Source: Irpex lacteus (taxonomy: Eukaryota; Basidiomycota; Agaricomycetes; Polyporales; Irpicaceae). From it: DNA of 64,000 bases. Shown piece by piece: positions 13,758-25,129 of the stretch (the stretch's first letter is position 1; the number at the start of each line of letters is the position of its first letter). Made by a program: the position numbers and the translations under genes. The DNA is taken from contig MQVO02000011.1 in assembly GCA_001986395.2 (NCBI GenBank), positions 682,001 to 746,000 of the forward strand, in the 5' to 3' direction. Below the pieces are notes generated by a model. It saw only the letters and a program-made list of their open reading frames with translations. It was not told the DNA's origin and did not search any database.

Positions 13758-16700
13758 TTGTCACCATCTGCTACATCTACATCCACTGCTCAGTCTGATT
13801 CTACTGTCGTTTCTTCGCATAAATACCCCTTTCCGTGCTGCGCTGTCTACGGTAACCCATCCATAATCGACTTAACCCATGACAACGCTCAGTATAATCA
13901 ACATATTCCTACAAATTCTAATGGGTCTACTGCCAGAATAGACTGGAGAGCCAGAGCTCAACGTACAGCTGTAAAAGATCTCAAGGTGGAGCGGAGGAGA
14001 AAGGACTTCGTGAGGCGCACGAAGGGGGATGTGTCAGCTATCCGCAAAGGAGAGGAGTGGTTCGACGAGATTCAGGCGTATGAGGCACAGTATGTATCAC
14101 CTTCTGCTATAACTGTGCGCATGTTGAGCACTTATTGACTTGGCGTTCAGTTTTAAACCGCTCCTTGAAGCCGAGCGCAAAGAAGACGAAGCGGTCCTCC
14201 GTGAACGTCTCGCAAGCTGGTCTCTGCAAAGGCTGCAGGATGAAGGATACTGTATCACAGACATGGTAGCTACCTGGCAGCCAGAGCGAAGGTTCGGGAG
14301 ATATCTCGCTAAGTTCAACCTGGGCAAGGACGTCGCGTTACCGTCTCACCACCGATTCGAGTACGTAATTTTAATATGGTCAACTTTACGACCAATCCGA
14401 TTACTAAATCATCGTAACCTGTGCTCTACTTTGGTGCGCTATCAGCAAAGGCACTCAAGTTCTTGTCACTCATCTCGGACCCCTTCGCGAAACCGCCCAT
14501 CGCGGCTCTGTCATTAGCACAGACATCTCCAACCTTTTCGTTTCCTTCCCTGAACGATTTAAGCTGGACGACTCTCAACCGTGGCGGATCGATGTCGGGA
14601 GGAGCAACATTGTTTTCGACAGGATGAGCGACGCCATCAAGCTGATGAAGTGTGACCCGAGCAAGGTGGAGGAGGCGGAGGCGATGTTGGAGAAGTGGGA
14701 AGGGTGGGATACCAAAGATAGAGAGTTGATTCTACAAGGGACGTACCTGAGAGACGTTCTATTGAGAGGTTTCAAGGGCAGGAGAGCGATAATAGAAGAC
14801 GAGTACGAAGATGGCCTTTTCTATGCGGATGAAGAATTCGATGAAGTGGAAGCGCAAGAGCAGCATTCCAAACTCGACCTGTCGGGCCTCTTCAAAGACG
14901 ATTCTCGAATCGCCAGCTGGGCGCGTCGATACTCTGAGCCGGACCCCGTGTGGGTGGAAGGCGATCCCGTGCTGGCAGGACTGAACGCGACGCAGATACG
15001 TGCGGTGGCGATGATGCTGAGTAATCGTGTTTCTTTGGTTCAGGGGGTACGTATAGACCATATTCCTCGTGTGTACGAGACGGATGGATGACCTTTCTTT
15101 ATCACCATAGCCTCCTGGGACGGGAAAGACAAAGACGATCATCGAGACTGCCAGGCTGCTGAAAGTGCGTCCTGCCTCTCTCTCCATCTTCGTTACTCTC
15201 TACTCAATGATACATATATTTAGGTTCACTTTGGTGTTCCTCACCCGATCCTCTTCTGCACGTTCACGAACGGTGCTGTAGACAACGTTATCGAAGGTCT
15301 CGTCGCCGCCTCCCTTCGTCCGCTCCGCGTTGGTACTTCGAGCAAGATCAAAGAAGACCTCTCCGAATACATTCTCGAAGAGCAGATCGAGAACCATCAT
15401 TATCGTTCACCTACCCTCAAGAAATTTCGGGACCAGGCAATGCACACGTTAGCCGAGATAAAGAAGTTGAACCAGCTCATCCGCGAGCTAAAAGAGAAGA
15501 TTGACGACGCTGGCGGGGAGGGGAGTGCGATGTATAGGCGGCTGAGACCGAGGCTAGAGAATATGGAGTTTGAGGTGGCGCAGTTGGGGAGGCTGGAGAG
15601 CGTGCAACGTGGGAAGGCGTACAAGTTATATATGGAGATATTGGAGGATGTTGTGAAATGTGCTGACGTCGTGAGTCTCTCTTTTCATGTCGTTCACCTA
15701 CAGCATCGTTGACCAGAGTCAATTTTTAGGTGTGTACGACGTGTATATCGTCGGCATCACGCGCTCTGGACGGTATTGATTGCCCCATCGTGCTCATCGA
15801 CGAGGCGAGCATGAGCACTGAGCCGGCAACATTAGTGCCTCTTATGAAAGGCGTACGTTGCCTATGATGTCTACTCTGCCGGTTTCTCCACTAATGTACA
15901 CTGGCCCTGCTTTCCATAGTCAAAACATGTCGCACTTATTGGTGATCACAAGCAGCTCCCGCCTGTCATCACAAGCCCAGAAGCTCAAGCGAGAGGTTTG
16001 GGAATCAGCCTTTTTGAACGCTTGGCAGAGGAGAACTGTGAGTTCTTTTCCTCCTGGTTCACCTGATGAAATGCTCCTGTCACTGACATTCATTTCGAAC
16101 AGTCCTTCCTTCCATTATGCTCGACGTCCAATATCGCATGCACCCTACGATCTCTCAATTCCCCTCACACGAGTTCTACGACAAGGCAGTCAGAGATGGC
16201 ACAGTCAACGCAAGGGGCATCGTCTCTCCGTGGTTGGAGCCTCCGTTATCGAGTTTCATCCCTCAGCTGGAGCCTTCCGACGGACAAGGGCTTGATTCTG
16301 CCGAAGGCAATAAGCCCAGCGTGGTATTCTTGGATCATGTGGGAAATGAAAGCGTCAAGGATCGGAGCAGGGTGAACTGGAGCGAGGCGAATATTGTGTG
16401 TAGTCTCGTTGAAGACCTGTTGCTCAGAAACCCCGTAAGTGTCTCAAGCTCGCTCTTACGAGCTACTTGCTTACCAAAACGTATAATTATCTTGTAGAAC
16501 ATGAGAGGAAAAGACATCGGCATCATTGCGCCCTATGTCGCGCAGATTTCTCTGCTCACCCGGCTGTTCACCACCGACCCAAAGTTTCTTTCGCGTTTTG
16601 AATCCGTGCTCGGGAAGCCTCGGCTACAAGATTTGCGAGACATCACCATCAGCACCGTCGATGGTTTTGAGGGCCAGGAGAAGGACGTGATCATCTTCTC

Positions 16701-17109
16701 CACCGTGCGGAACAACGCTCACGGGCACATCGGTTTCCTGGCGGACCGCAGGCGTCTGAATGTTGGACTGACAAGGGCGAAGAGAGGGCTGTTCATCGTT
16801 GGGAGTATCAATACGTTGAGACAGAGCAAGGTGGGAGGGGACTCGGAGGCGATGGCGGTGATGAGTGGGGTAATGCAGGGGGCCGACGTGTGGAAGCGTT
16901 ACGCGGAGTATTTGAGTGAAGAGAAGCTGGTGGTGAGTTTGAGGGGAGAGGCGTTGAAGAGACTGGTCCATGGCAACACTCCGGCTATTATAAGGAGCGG
17001 AGCGGGTGGGTTTCTTGAAGGAAGTAGTAGGTATCTATTGTCAAGCGGTGTACGCGGGTGGTCCCATAGGGACATAGCTCAAGCTCACTTGGGAACGATA
17101 GTGTATTAA
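13758..17109 (+). CDS. Superfamily 1 DNA/RNA helicase, DNA2/NAM7 (UPF1/SMUBP2-like) type
   Basis: Nine exons: 13758-14089, 14151-14360, 14446-15046, 15111-15164, 15224-15670, 15730-15852, 15920-16037, 16103-16434 and 16498-17109, summing to 2829 nt (942 codons plus stop). Motifs in order: Walker A GPPGTGKT across the 15046/15111 splice; motif Ia TNGAVDN; a coiled-coil insert encoded at about 15430-15600; motif II DEAS in LIDEASMSTEP; motif III GDHKQLPP; motif IV MLDVQYRMHP; motif V VDGFEGQEKDVIIFS; motif VI NVGLTRAKRGLFIVGS. These define the AAA_11/AAA_12 ATP-dependent helicase core of the UPF1-like family, acting on RNA or RNA/DNA hybrids. Motif Ia has Gly where this family usually has Val. 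The first listed codon is not ATG and the frame is open to 13599, so the N-terminus is incomplete. A zinc finger upstream is possible but unproven. Confidence 0.88.
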
Positions 17110-17930
17110 TGGTATGGGCTAATGAATTGAGTTTGGAAGATTCGTCGAGACGAGTACATGCTTGGTGAGGAATGTCTGCCATTTGGACAGTGGCAAGTAA
17201 AGGTAAGTAGTCGCTTCCGCCTTTTTCGTGCATCCGTTGACGTTGTCATCCCATAGCAGGACACTAGACGGGTCATGTAAATGCTACCGTCATTGGTCAG
17301 GATCAAAAGGAGTGTATGCCGCCGCGATTACATTCTACATCAATGAACACGCTGGAAGACGATCGGTTCAGAAGCATACGAGGCACTGCGAGCGATAGGA
17401 AACCCGATGTTCTCATTACCCCAGGTAGTGTGGAGAGGTGCGTTGTCAACTATTATTGGCGAAGATGTAGACGTACCTACCTTATCTCTTAGGAAGTCTA
17501 TCAAACGCTTCTATCAAATGCTTCAACGCATATTCCCTGCCAATAAGCTAGCGCGGGTTAGCAACAGAGGGAGTGGTGAAGGCAGCCATCAGTAAAGAGG
17601 CACGGTCTCGTGATAAGCCAGGGAAGCGAACAAGATAAGGCTGTCAATCATCTCTTCCTCCCGTCTTCTTTAGACGCGTGAAAAAGAACTGAATAGGTTC
17701 ATATGATAGACTCTGGGAATACGACATCGTCAGTGGAGTCTCTCCTTCTCCAACTCTACCACCATCTACTACTTCTCGGGAACCGCTGTCGTGGTCAATA
17801 GGAGACTTGGACGACTGCTTGGCCGCATACAAGCACATACTAATCTTATCTGTAAGCCTTGCTTATCTCAATTTCCGACATTGTATTGAATGTCTTTGTA
17901 GACATATCTGAGTGAAGGCGCCGACCAACG
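17110..17930. other. Intergenic region upstream of permease gene
   Basis: About 820 nt separating two plus-strand genes. No open frame here has recognisable features. It must hold the helicase 3' end signals and the permease promoter, but no specific site was identified. A short imperfect duplication (CTATCAAACGCTTCTATCAAA) sits at about 17499-17519. Confidence 0.4.
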
Positions 17931-20759
17931 ATGACGGACATTGCACGGACGGCCGACGAGGAGCTCCTCGCTAGCTTGGGGTACAAACAAGAGTTTCGCA
18001 GAGAGTTTACTGGGCTGGAGGTGAGTATATATCCTCAATGCCCCCTATGCGAGTCTACCGTGTGTGGTTTTGCGGCGAGCGCGCTGCGGGTCATGCGGTG
18101 GTGGTGGTTTGGGGCTGCCGAAACCTCCGTGCCCAATGTTGGCCCAGGCGCGCTGGGGAGAATTAGCCCTCTTTGACTGATTCGTAACCCTCATAGACGT
18201 TCGGTATAGCATTCTCAATTATTGGCCTATTGCCTTCGATAGCGTGAGTCTTTGTGGTTTCGTTGTTGAGCGCGAGGCTCACTTCTGGTACAGATCTGTC
18301 CTCTTCTATTCTATACCTAACGGTGGACCTGCCTCTATGGTTTGGGGTGTAAGCAGCACTTATTTTCGTTCTACCATATCACTGACTTAGAGTTCTGGGC
18401 CTCTCTTCGTTTTATAACTGTAGTGGGCCGTTGCGTCCCTCCTTATCTTGTTCGTCGGGATGTCCATGGGTGAGCTTGCTTCAGCAGCGCCAACTTCGGG
18501 AGGGGTGAGTGTTCTCTATTCCTATCGCACCATTTCCTCGATCCCAACACATACACCCCTTACCCGCTCCGCGTGATACTTATGCTTACATGTCTATATG
18601 CGCAGCTTTACTTCTGGACACACTCGCTATCGTCTCCGAAATACAGGAATATATTAGCTTGGATTGTTGGATGTAAGTTCTCGTCTCGTTCACTCCCCTC
18701 AGTCCATTCCTGCTTCAACTCGACATTGTACGCCGCACCACATCCTTTTGTCTACCACCTCCATCTTCCTTGAATCCTTGTTCCCTCCGCGTACAATCGG
18801 TTCACTGACGCACAACCCTGCAGATGCAAACACGGTTGGATCCGTAGCAGCTATCGCTTCCATTGACTGGGGTTGTGCCGTTCAAATCATGGCTGCAGCC
18901 TCCATCGGTTCTATTGATTCGGAAGGCAACGAGACGTTTACTGCGACTGACGGGCAGTTATTGTACGTATTCTTCCTTCCCATCCGGAAATGAAGTGTGA
19001 GCTAATTTTCCTTTTTGTATACCACCAGTGGGACGTATGCATGTGTGGTGCTTACTCACGCCGTGATATGCTGCCTCGGGACTAAGATTCTGGCGAGATT
19101 GCAGAGTGTATATGTGGCATTGAACGTTTTGTGAGTGTCTCTCAACGTTTTTTGCATCTCCTTTGATGTTTGAAATTTGCTTATCGCTTTTATACGGACA
19201 TTAACGAGTATTGTTTTCTAGATTATGCCTCGCCGTCATCATCGCTCTCCCTGCCGCAACACCGTCCGAATTCAAGAATAACGCTGGGTATGCGTTGGGT
19301 GATTTCACTAACTGTCCGTCTGCTTCTTCGCTCCCTCTACGCCCATTGTACTTGAGACACTCACGCCGTTTTTTTTACCCCTCTATAGTCTCTGGATGGC
19401 CGAATGGCTTTGCATTTATACTCGGTTTCCAGGCCCCGCTGTGGACCATATGTATGTGTTCTCTCTTTTCTTCTCTACATATCGCTTCCATACCGCTACA
19501 ATCATATTAGTATTGCCTCTTCCTATGGCGTGATTGTCTCTGTAATGCTCGGCTCACGCCGATACTCCATTCATAACTCCACTTCTTTCTGTTGTTTCTT
19601 TGGATCGTTCTCAAGCATGTCTTCTAATAACTCTTCTGACTGGTATCTTTGTTCTGCACAGGCTCCTTTGATTCGAGCGTTCACATATCTGAGGAAGCCT
19701 CAAATGCTGCTGTCGCCGTACCTTGGGCAATCACCGGTGCCATATTCATCGCCGGAGTGCTTGGGTGGGGTGAGTACTCTTTCGAGTCCTCTTGCTTTCA
19801 ATCTTTAGCTACGTCATCGTCACTTACATACACCATTCAATCATTACAGCTATCAATGTCGCCCTTGCATTCTGCATGGGTACTGACCTCCAGGCGATTA
19901 TCGACTCCCCACAGCCCATGGCCCAAATTTTCCTAAACAGCTTTGGGCAAAAGGGTGCGCTGGCAATTTGGGCAATCATCGTAGTGGTGCAGTATATGAT
20001 GGGAAGTAGCATGGTAAGTTTGGCCTACATCTCTGGCAACCTACTTTCCTGTACTCATGTAGGATTATTTTTGCTTTATCAGGTTCTCGCAGCCTCACGC
20101 CAGTCGTTCGCATTTGCTAGGGACGGCGCACTTCCATTCTCGTCGTGGCTATACCGTATGAACGGATACACAAAGACTCCAGTGAACACAGTGTGGTTCA
20201 CGTGCGGATTTGCGATCTTGCTCGGGCTATTGGTGTTTGCGGGAGACCAGGCTATCAACGCGGTCTTTGCTTTGAGCGTGGTGGCACTTTATATTGCATA
20301 TGCGTAAGTTCTCTCTTTCGCACACACAATCAATTTCTAACATGGGTGATGCCTTGACATAGGGTTCCTATCGCCGCACGCTACTTGGGCAGCAACACAT
20401 TCAAGCCTGGGCCCTTCAATCTTGGCTTCTTCTCCTTCCCTTGCGCACTCATCTCGGTCCTTTGGATGCTGTTCATGGGTATCGTACTACTCTTCCCCGC
20501 ATCACCAAATCCGGAAACCAAAGACATGAACTATGCAAGCGTGGTGCTCTTTGGGACACTTATCTTGAGTTTGGTATGGTACTGGTTCCCGGTGTATGGT
20601 GGTGTACATTGGTTTGAAGGACCAGTACCTACCGTTGCAAAAGGTAAATATAGAAGTGGGGATGGTGATGGCAGTGACAGAAGTGGTAGCACAGAGGAGG
20701 TTGTGGTAGAGTATCTAGGGAAGGATAATAAAGAGGGTAGTAAAGATCATGTGGTGTAA
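17931..20759 (+). CDS. Amino acid/GABA-choline permease, APC superfamily
   Basis: Thirteen short exons: 17931-18020, 18197-18243, 18294-18348, 18424-18504, 18606-18672, 18824-18962, 19029-19130, 19222-19313, 19389-19451, 19662-19769, 19850-20013, 20083-20303 and 20363-20759. They total 1626 nt (541 aa), the normal length for this family. The N-terminus has DEELLASLGYKQEFRREFTG then TFGIAFSIIGLLPSIAS, the typical first transmembrane entry of fungal GABA/choline permeases. Around twelve hydrophobic segments follow, with GMSMGELASAAPTSGG and ASRQSFAFARDGALPFS as hallmark loops. The C-terminal tail is hydrophilic, Gly/Asp/Ser-rich. It is predicted to be a plasma-membrane importer of amino acids, GABA or choline; the exact substrate is not readable. 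One donor (after 19313, GTCCGT) is non-standard. No metabolic partner genes adjoin it. Confidence 0.87.
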
Positions 20760-21640
20760 TTTAAAGGAACTCTGAGTTGCCATGATTGCAGACAGCAGTT
20801 CTTTCAACTTCTCAGAATAGATTTCAATTGACACATGATTCTGAATTCCCTTCTTTTAACCATGTCACCCCAACTTAAGCTTTTGCTCTTTCTTTTCCTT
20901 GCATTCATTTCATCGCTTACTGCATTTGTTGACACTCACTTTTTGTTACTCTACCGTCGATCACTCTTATACTGCTTATTTTTCTGCGCTGCCATCGCCT
21001 TCAAACACTGCCCCTTTCCGTTACCTTGGTGCCTCCGCAGGTTTGCACTCCCCCTTCATTTTCTTTCATCCTTCCATGCCTTCTCTGCTACTGCCGTCGT
21101 CCCTCAACTCAACACCTTCTCTCGAACTTCTTTGCACTTCTCCCCTTTGCCTATCGCGTACATTGCGACATGGATCCGCCTGCGTCTTTTCCCATCTTTC
21201 CTGCATCCATCCTATATATGTTTTCACCATCTGTACCCGTGCGATCTGACTAGATCTGACTCTGTACTGGAATGGCTGGCTACGCCGACAACATTTCCCT
21301 TTTGCATTACCCACACTTCTTTAATTAACCCTTTTTTAATTGCCCGGTGCCTCTCCATTATCCGCTGCTTCGACATTGCCATGCATGGGCTCTGCTCGCA
21401 TCATGGGCTGTCCCCTTTGACTGTTTCTTCAATCATCTATTTCTTTTGCTGCACACCTATCTCTTATCTAGATCTGTATAAAATGAGCCTGTATGTAATC
21501 GTATTCCATACCTCACTCTGCACTCCTCTTATTTGTCATGGCTTGCTCCGGATCAACTGTGCTTACCTATAGTTTCTTTTCCCTCGCCCAGGGCAATCGT
21601 ATCGCTGTCCCACGTACACGACCCAGCACTGTCGTTGTGT
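20760..21640. other. Pyrimidine-rich intergenic stretch
   Basis: Strongly C/T-rich plus strand following the permease stop. A 245-codon open frame at 20835-21572 has the composition expected from a C/T-rich strand (Leu, Ser, Phe, Pro) and no domain. I treat it as non-coding. This is the boundary between gene space and repeats. Confidence 0.5.
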
Positions 21641-21647
21641 CCGCCTC

Positions 21648-21865
21648 CAGTAGTATTACACATCAATGTCATCAAAAAATCTGTGCAAGTTACCTGGGCT
21701 GAGTAATTATGTAGTTTGGTACCACATTCTGTGATTACTCTGTGATTACTCTGTAATACATTGTGAGGGCAACGTTAACACTCTGTAATACATTATGGGA
21801 GGTCTGTTATTACATTGTGGGGACTACAGAAACTGTGATAACTCTGTAATAACTATGACAGAGCC
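21648..21865 (+). repeat. Solitary terminal segment related to the fold-back element
   Basis: Starts CAGTAGTATTACACATCAAT and continues through reiterated TGTGATTACTCTG/TGTAATACATTG motifs. It is closely similar, in the same orientation, to the outer end of the fold-back element at 28578-28868 and inverted to 31637-31927. Only one end was found here, so it is a truncated relative or a terminal fragment. Confidence 0.75.
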
Positions 21866-24071
21866 TAGTCTCGAACCAGACGTCATAGAGCTCTTTTCCC
21901 CTTTGAGAAGGAGGCAGCAGAGAGCGGAACGAGCTAGATGTCTGGTGTATTTGCGCGGGCGCTCGTAGGTCATTCCGGACCGGGCGGAAAATAGCCGATC
22001 TCGTTGGGACTCTGCCCGCTTTTCGCAGTGTATCCCAACGTGTTTTTACATCTGAGATACAGAATATAGCTAGGAGTAGTGTAAAAGCCATCCATCGACT
22101 TTGAATCAATTTTGATACCGAATTGGGTACACTGTGCACGGGCACAGTGTGCTTTGGCTCAAGATTTGGGTGAATGCAGTGGTTGAATGATCATTGGCAC
22201 ATATTTAGACGAGAATTTTACTTGTGGGAGTGAGGCCATCAAGTGGCAGTTTACAATTCCTGAGGTTTTCAGTAACTTTAAACAACAGAAAAACACCTAC
22301 TACTACATCAGAAGGAACACATGATATACAAAAGCTACTCTATATAGCCATATAATTTATTATTACATGGGGTCTCAAAAACCATCATATGCAGTATTGC
22401 TATGTATTGTATAATGTATTTTAGCTAAAGTAATCTGTTTTAGAAAGAATAGGTGATCTTTGGCCTGTATTTGATGAATAGTGAGCCTTACCCAGTTTTG
22501 GAGCTTGGATTCAGAATCCTAGAAGAAATCTGAGCTGGAAAACATATACTTGTATCTACCATCAAAAAATCTTGATGTCATGTGATTTAGCTCAAAACGT
22601 ACAAAAAGCAAAAATAAGCGCCCAAAATGATCTATTGATCTATATTGCCTTTTTAGGCAATTTTCATACATCAAAACATACTGCAAGCCAATATTTGAAT
22701 GTGATTGAATCTAGACGTCAAGACTCAATAACAAGTTTTAAACACACATCTGATATTATGTAAAAGCAGTCATATGCATTTTATCCTTCACTTTTTTTGT
22801 TATAGTTATGTACATCAATAACACTTCAAAACTTGTCTTATAGATTATTTTAACAAAGGTAATTTTTATATTTGAAAGTTCAAGTTAACAAACTTTTGTT
22901 ACTGTTATTATAAACATAAGTAATATTGTTATCCTTCTTACTATAGTAACTAATGTTGCTTATCATCATAATACCTCTTACACATAGTCAGAAAGTGGCA
23001 CAACGACTAGTTCACCAAAATCTATTTTTATTCTCCAATTAATACTTGAGATTTGAATTGAATTGACAGTATTTTTGCCTCTTTTGCCATTTTAGGAAGT
23101 CCATTCGATGACATCAATCACATCAAAATTGATGGCAGTACCAGTTTGACATAACACTTACGACAATGACATGAATTGCACTTAAGATATGCAAGAAACA
23201 AAGTGCAGTCCATCCGAAGTCCATCTGTACTTGTTTCTGAGCTATGTAAGTGTGCTTATGTGTAATTCCACTCAGGCGCAGACCGGTCAGCGCATGAGTG
23301 GAAATCCAGGTAAGCAGTCTTAGGTTATATCTATAAGCTCTTGGTGTTATTTCATGTTATTTCATGTTATTTCCCTCATATCTCCGTGGGTTTTCATTCA
23401 ATCTGCACGGTTTTTATATCGAACGAAAGCTACCGTTTGTGGGCATCTTTTGATGGCATCATTACTGCACATGTTCAAAGCAAATAGAGCGTCAAACATA
23501 TATCTCTACAAGAACAATAAAAATTATATTATCAGTAGCTTTCTACAGCAACAAAAGATAACTACAACACAATTGATGAGCCAATGTATTATTTCTGCAA
23601 CTTTATATTATTCTTGAGCATCATACAAATCAAATCGAGCAAGTTAAGAAAATGACTTCAAGAGGAGTCGAACTCGCAACCTTTCGAACTCAAGTCTCGC
23701 GCGTTCACTTTTGTCCATCTCCACATGTCTGAAGCCGGAGTTTGTCTGAGTTTGAAAACTCAGGTCATCATCTAATACTATCCAGCGCATATATACTTCA
23801 ATTTTAGTCCAAATCTTATGAAAGTTGTGTCAAACGAAAGCTCTTGTTTTCAGCTATCTATCCATATATACATTATATATCTTTATCTGAAGCAGTCATA
23901 CATGAGAGTCCAAATATATATCTCACCTACAAAGCGCCCACATACAAGTTTTCCTTACACTGTAGCAGGAGCAGTAACAAACAGAATTCTCACGCTTTGC
24001 CAACGAAATCCGTGACGAACAAGCACCGTAAATGCAGCATCCTGGATTGAGACGATTCTCTTTCGTTTCAC
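21866..24071. repeat. AT-rich dispersed repeats
   Basis: No gene. Contains a segment at about 22225-22270 (TGAGGCCATCAAGTGGCA) repeated at about 36725-36770 and inverted at about 62135-62165. It also holds the AAAATAAGCGCCC...TTTTAGGCAA module at 22611-22660, and a block (about 23040-24084) homologous to 33120-34130. These look like overlapping copies of short non-autonomous elements. Confidence 0.6.
23640..23770 (-). repeat. tRNA-like pol III promoter segment (SINE-type head)
   Basis: On the minus strand an A-box-like GGCTTCAGACATGTGG is followed about 45 nt later by a B-box-like GGTTGCGAGTTCGACTCC. Related segments occur at 33690-33800 and 38105-38215. No complete tRNA cloverleaf is formed, so this is a tRNA-derived repeat rather than a tRNA gene. 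Confidence 0.5.
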
Positions 24072-24084
24072 TCAGGAATCGTAA
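23985..24084 (+). repeat. Conserved repeat terminus ending GGAATCGTAAC
   Basis: A roughly 100-bp block containing ACGAACAAGCACCGTAAATG and TTTCGTTTCACTCAGGAATC. Near-identical blocks lie at about 34020-34120 and 38440-38530 (same strand) and in part at 39460-39560 (opposite strand). Its repeated sharp end at GGAATCGTAAC suggests an element terminus. Confidence 0.7.
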
Positions 24085-24905
24085 CTGTGCCTAACAGCGT
24101 CAGGGTTGCGGGAGCAGCAGTGAAGACAGCTGTGTGAACTACAGCGGTAGGTGTATACATTGGAGGAGGAGACTCGGGGCGGGTGCATCCAGGAGTCGAG
24201 GTGGAGCCTGGGGCCCAAGGCAAGAGCGCGACGGGGCGTCACTGAATTGGCGAGACTTGCGCTGAAAGCGTGTAGGTCTGCATTCCTTTGTCTGACCTGC
24301 GCCAGGGTCTCGCTGTCCAGGATAGCGAGCTTGAGAGCATCGAGTAGGGTTTTAACAGGTTTGGTCAGTGCACCATCATGCGCACTGACGAAGGGCTTGA
24401 TGAGAGACCTTTGTCGGGCATAGATTGTATTAGATACAGTAAAGATGAACATAAAATACAACGACGACATACCACCTATTGCATATGAACCTACTGTTCT
24501 CCTTGGCATTGAAGACCGTCCACCACTTCCAGTTTCGAGTTAAATGGTGTCGACAACTCTCATAATTAGCGAGCTTGTCCAGGCGGGCAAGCTGCGATTT
24601 AATATCCAGTCCGGCCAGACTTGCGAACAAAGGAGCGATCGTCTTGAGTTCGCAGTTGTCCCAGTAGGTGACAGAGAACGTGGAGACAGGTAGATTCGAG
24701 TTGTTAAGTCGAGGGATGTCTAAAGTGATCCAGCTGTGCAGGTATTCAGTGGATCAGCTAGAGATCGATGACAAGGTACTCACTGAGAGAACTTGTATCG
24801 ATAGTCAATGCCTGTACCTCCTCCCATAACCCAAACATTCACATCATCGTAGAGACCATCATCTGCATCAAGTGCAGGTGGTGTCCTAGTTGTGAGAGTT
24901 CTCAT
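24072..24905 (-). CDS. Hypothetical protein next to KDZ element
   Basis: Three exons: 24905-24784 (ATG), 24733-24473 and 24408-24072, with consensus splice sites and a total of 720 nt (239 aa). The first half reads like a genuine conserved protein (DLYDDVNVW-type opening as ADDGLYDDVNVWVMGGG, then TYWDNCELKTIAP). The last 40 residues are Ser/Cys/His-rich and the stop lies inside the repeat terminus that ends at 24084. The natural 3' end was therefore probably replaced by a repeat insertion. No domain recognised. It is divergent from the KDZ transposase gene, about 225 nt away, so it may be cargo of that element or a neighbour. Confidence 0.45.
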
Positions 24906-25129
24906 TGCAAGAGCGAAGATGCCAGATGCGAGTGAGAGTGTAGATGAAACTTGAAAGCGCTATCAGGAGTGAACTGAGCAAAGCCAAGTTCAAGTGTTAG
25001 TTGCACTACGCACACTCACCTGGTCACAACTAAAACTCGACCGTACACACGTTCTTCCCCTCATGCCAATTGACACCTCGGTCTATAGTCTATTCAATTA
25101 GTACTCAACGTTAGTCAAAAAGGGTTTCT

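Noticed and set aside
17407..17838. Short frames between helicase and permease
   Set aside because: 62-64 codons, no recognisable residues or splice partners.
20835..21572. 245-codon plus-strand open frame after the permease
   Set aside because: Its length follows from a C/T-rich strand with few stop codons. The composition is Leu/Ser/Phe/Pro with no domain and no splice context.
21810..22145. 111-codon minus-strand frame beside the fold-back relative
   Set aside because: Part of it is the reiterated TTACAGAGT subterminal repeat; the remainder has no domain. Could be a fragment of a transposon gene, but evidence is too thin.
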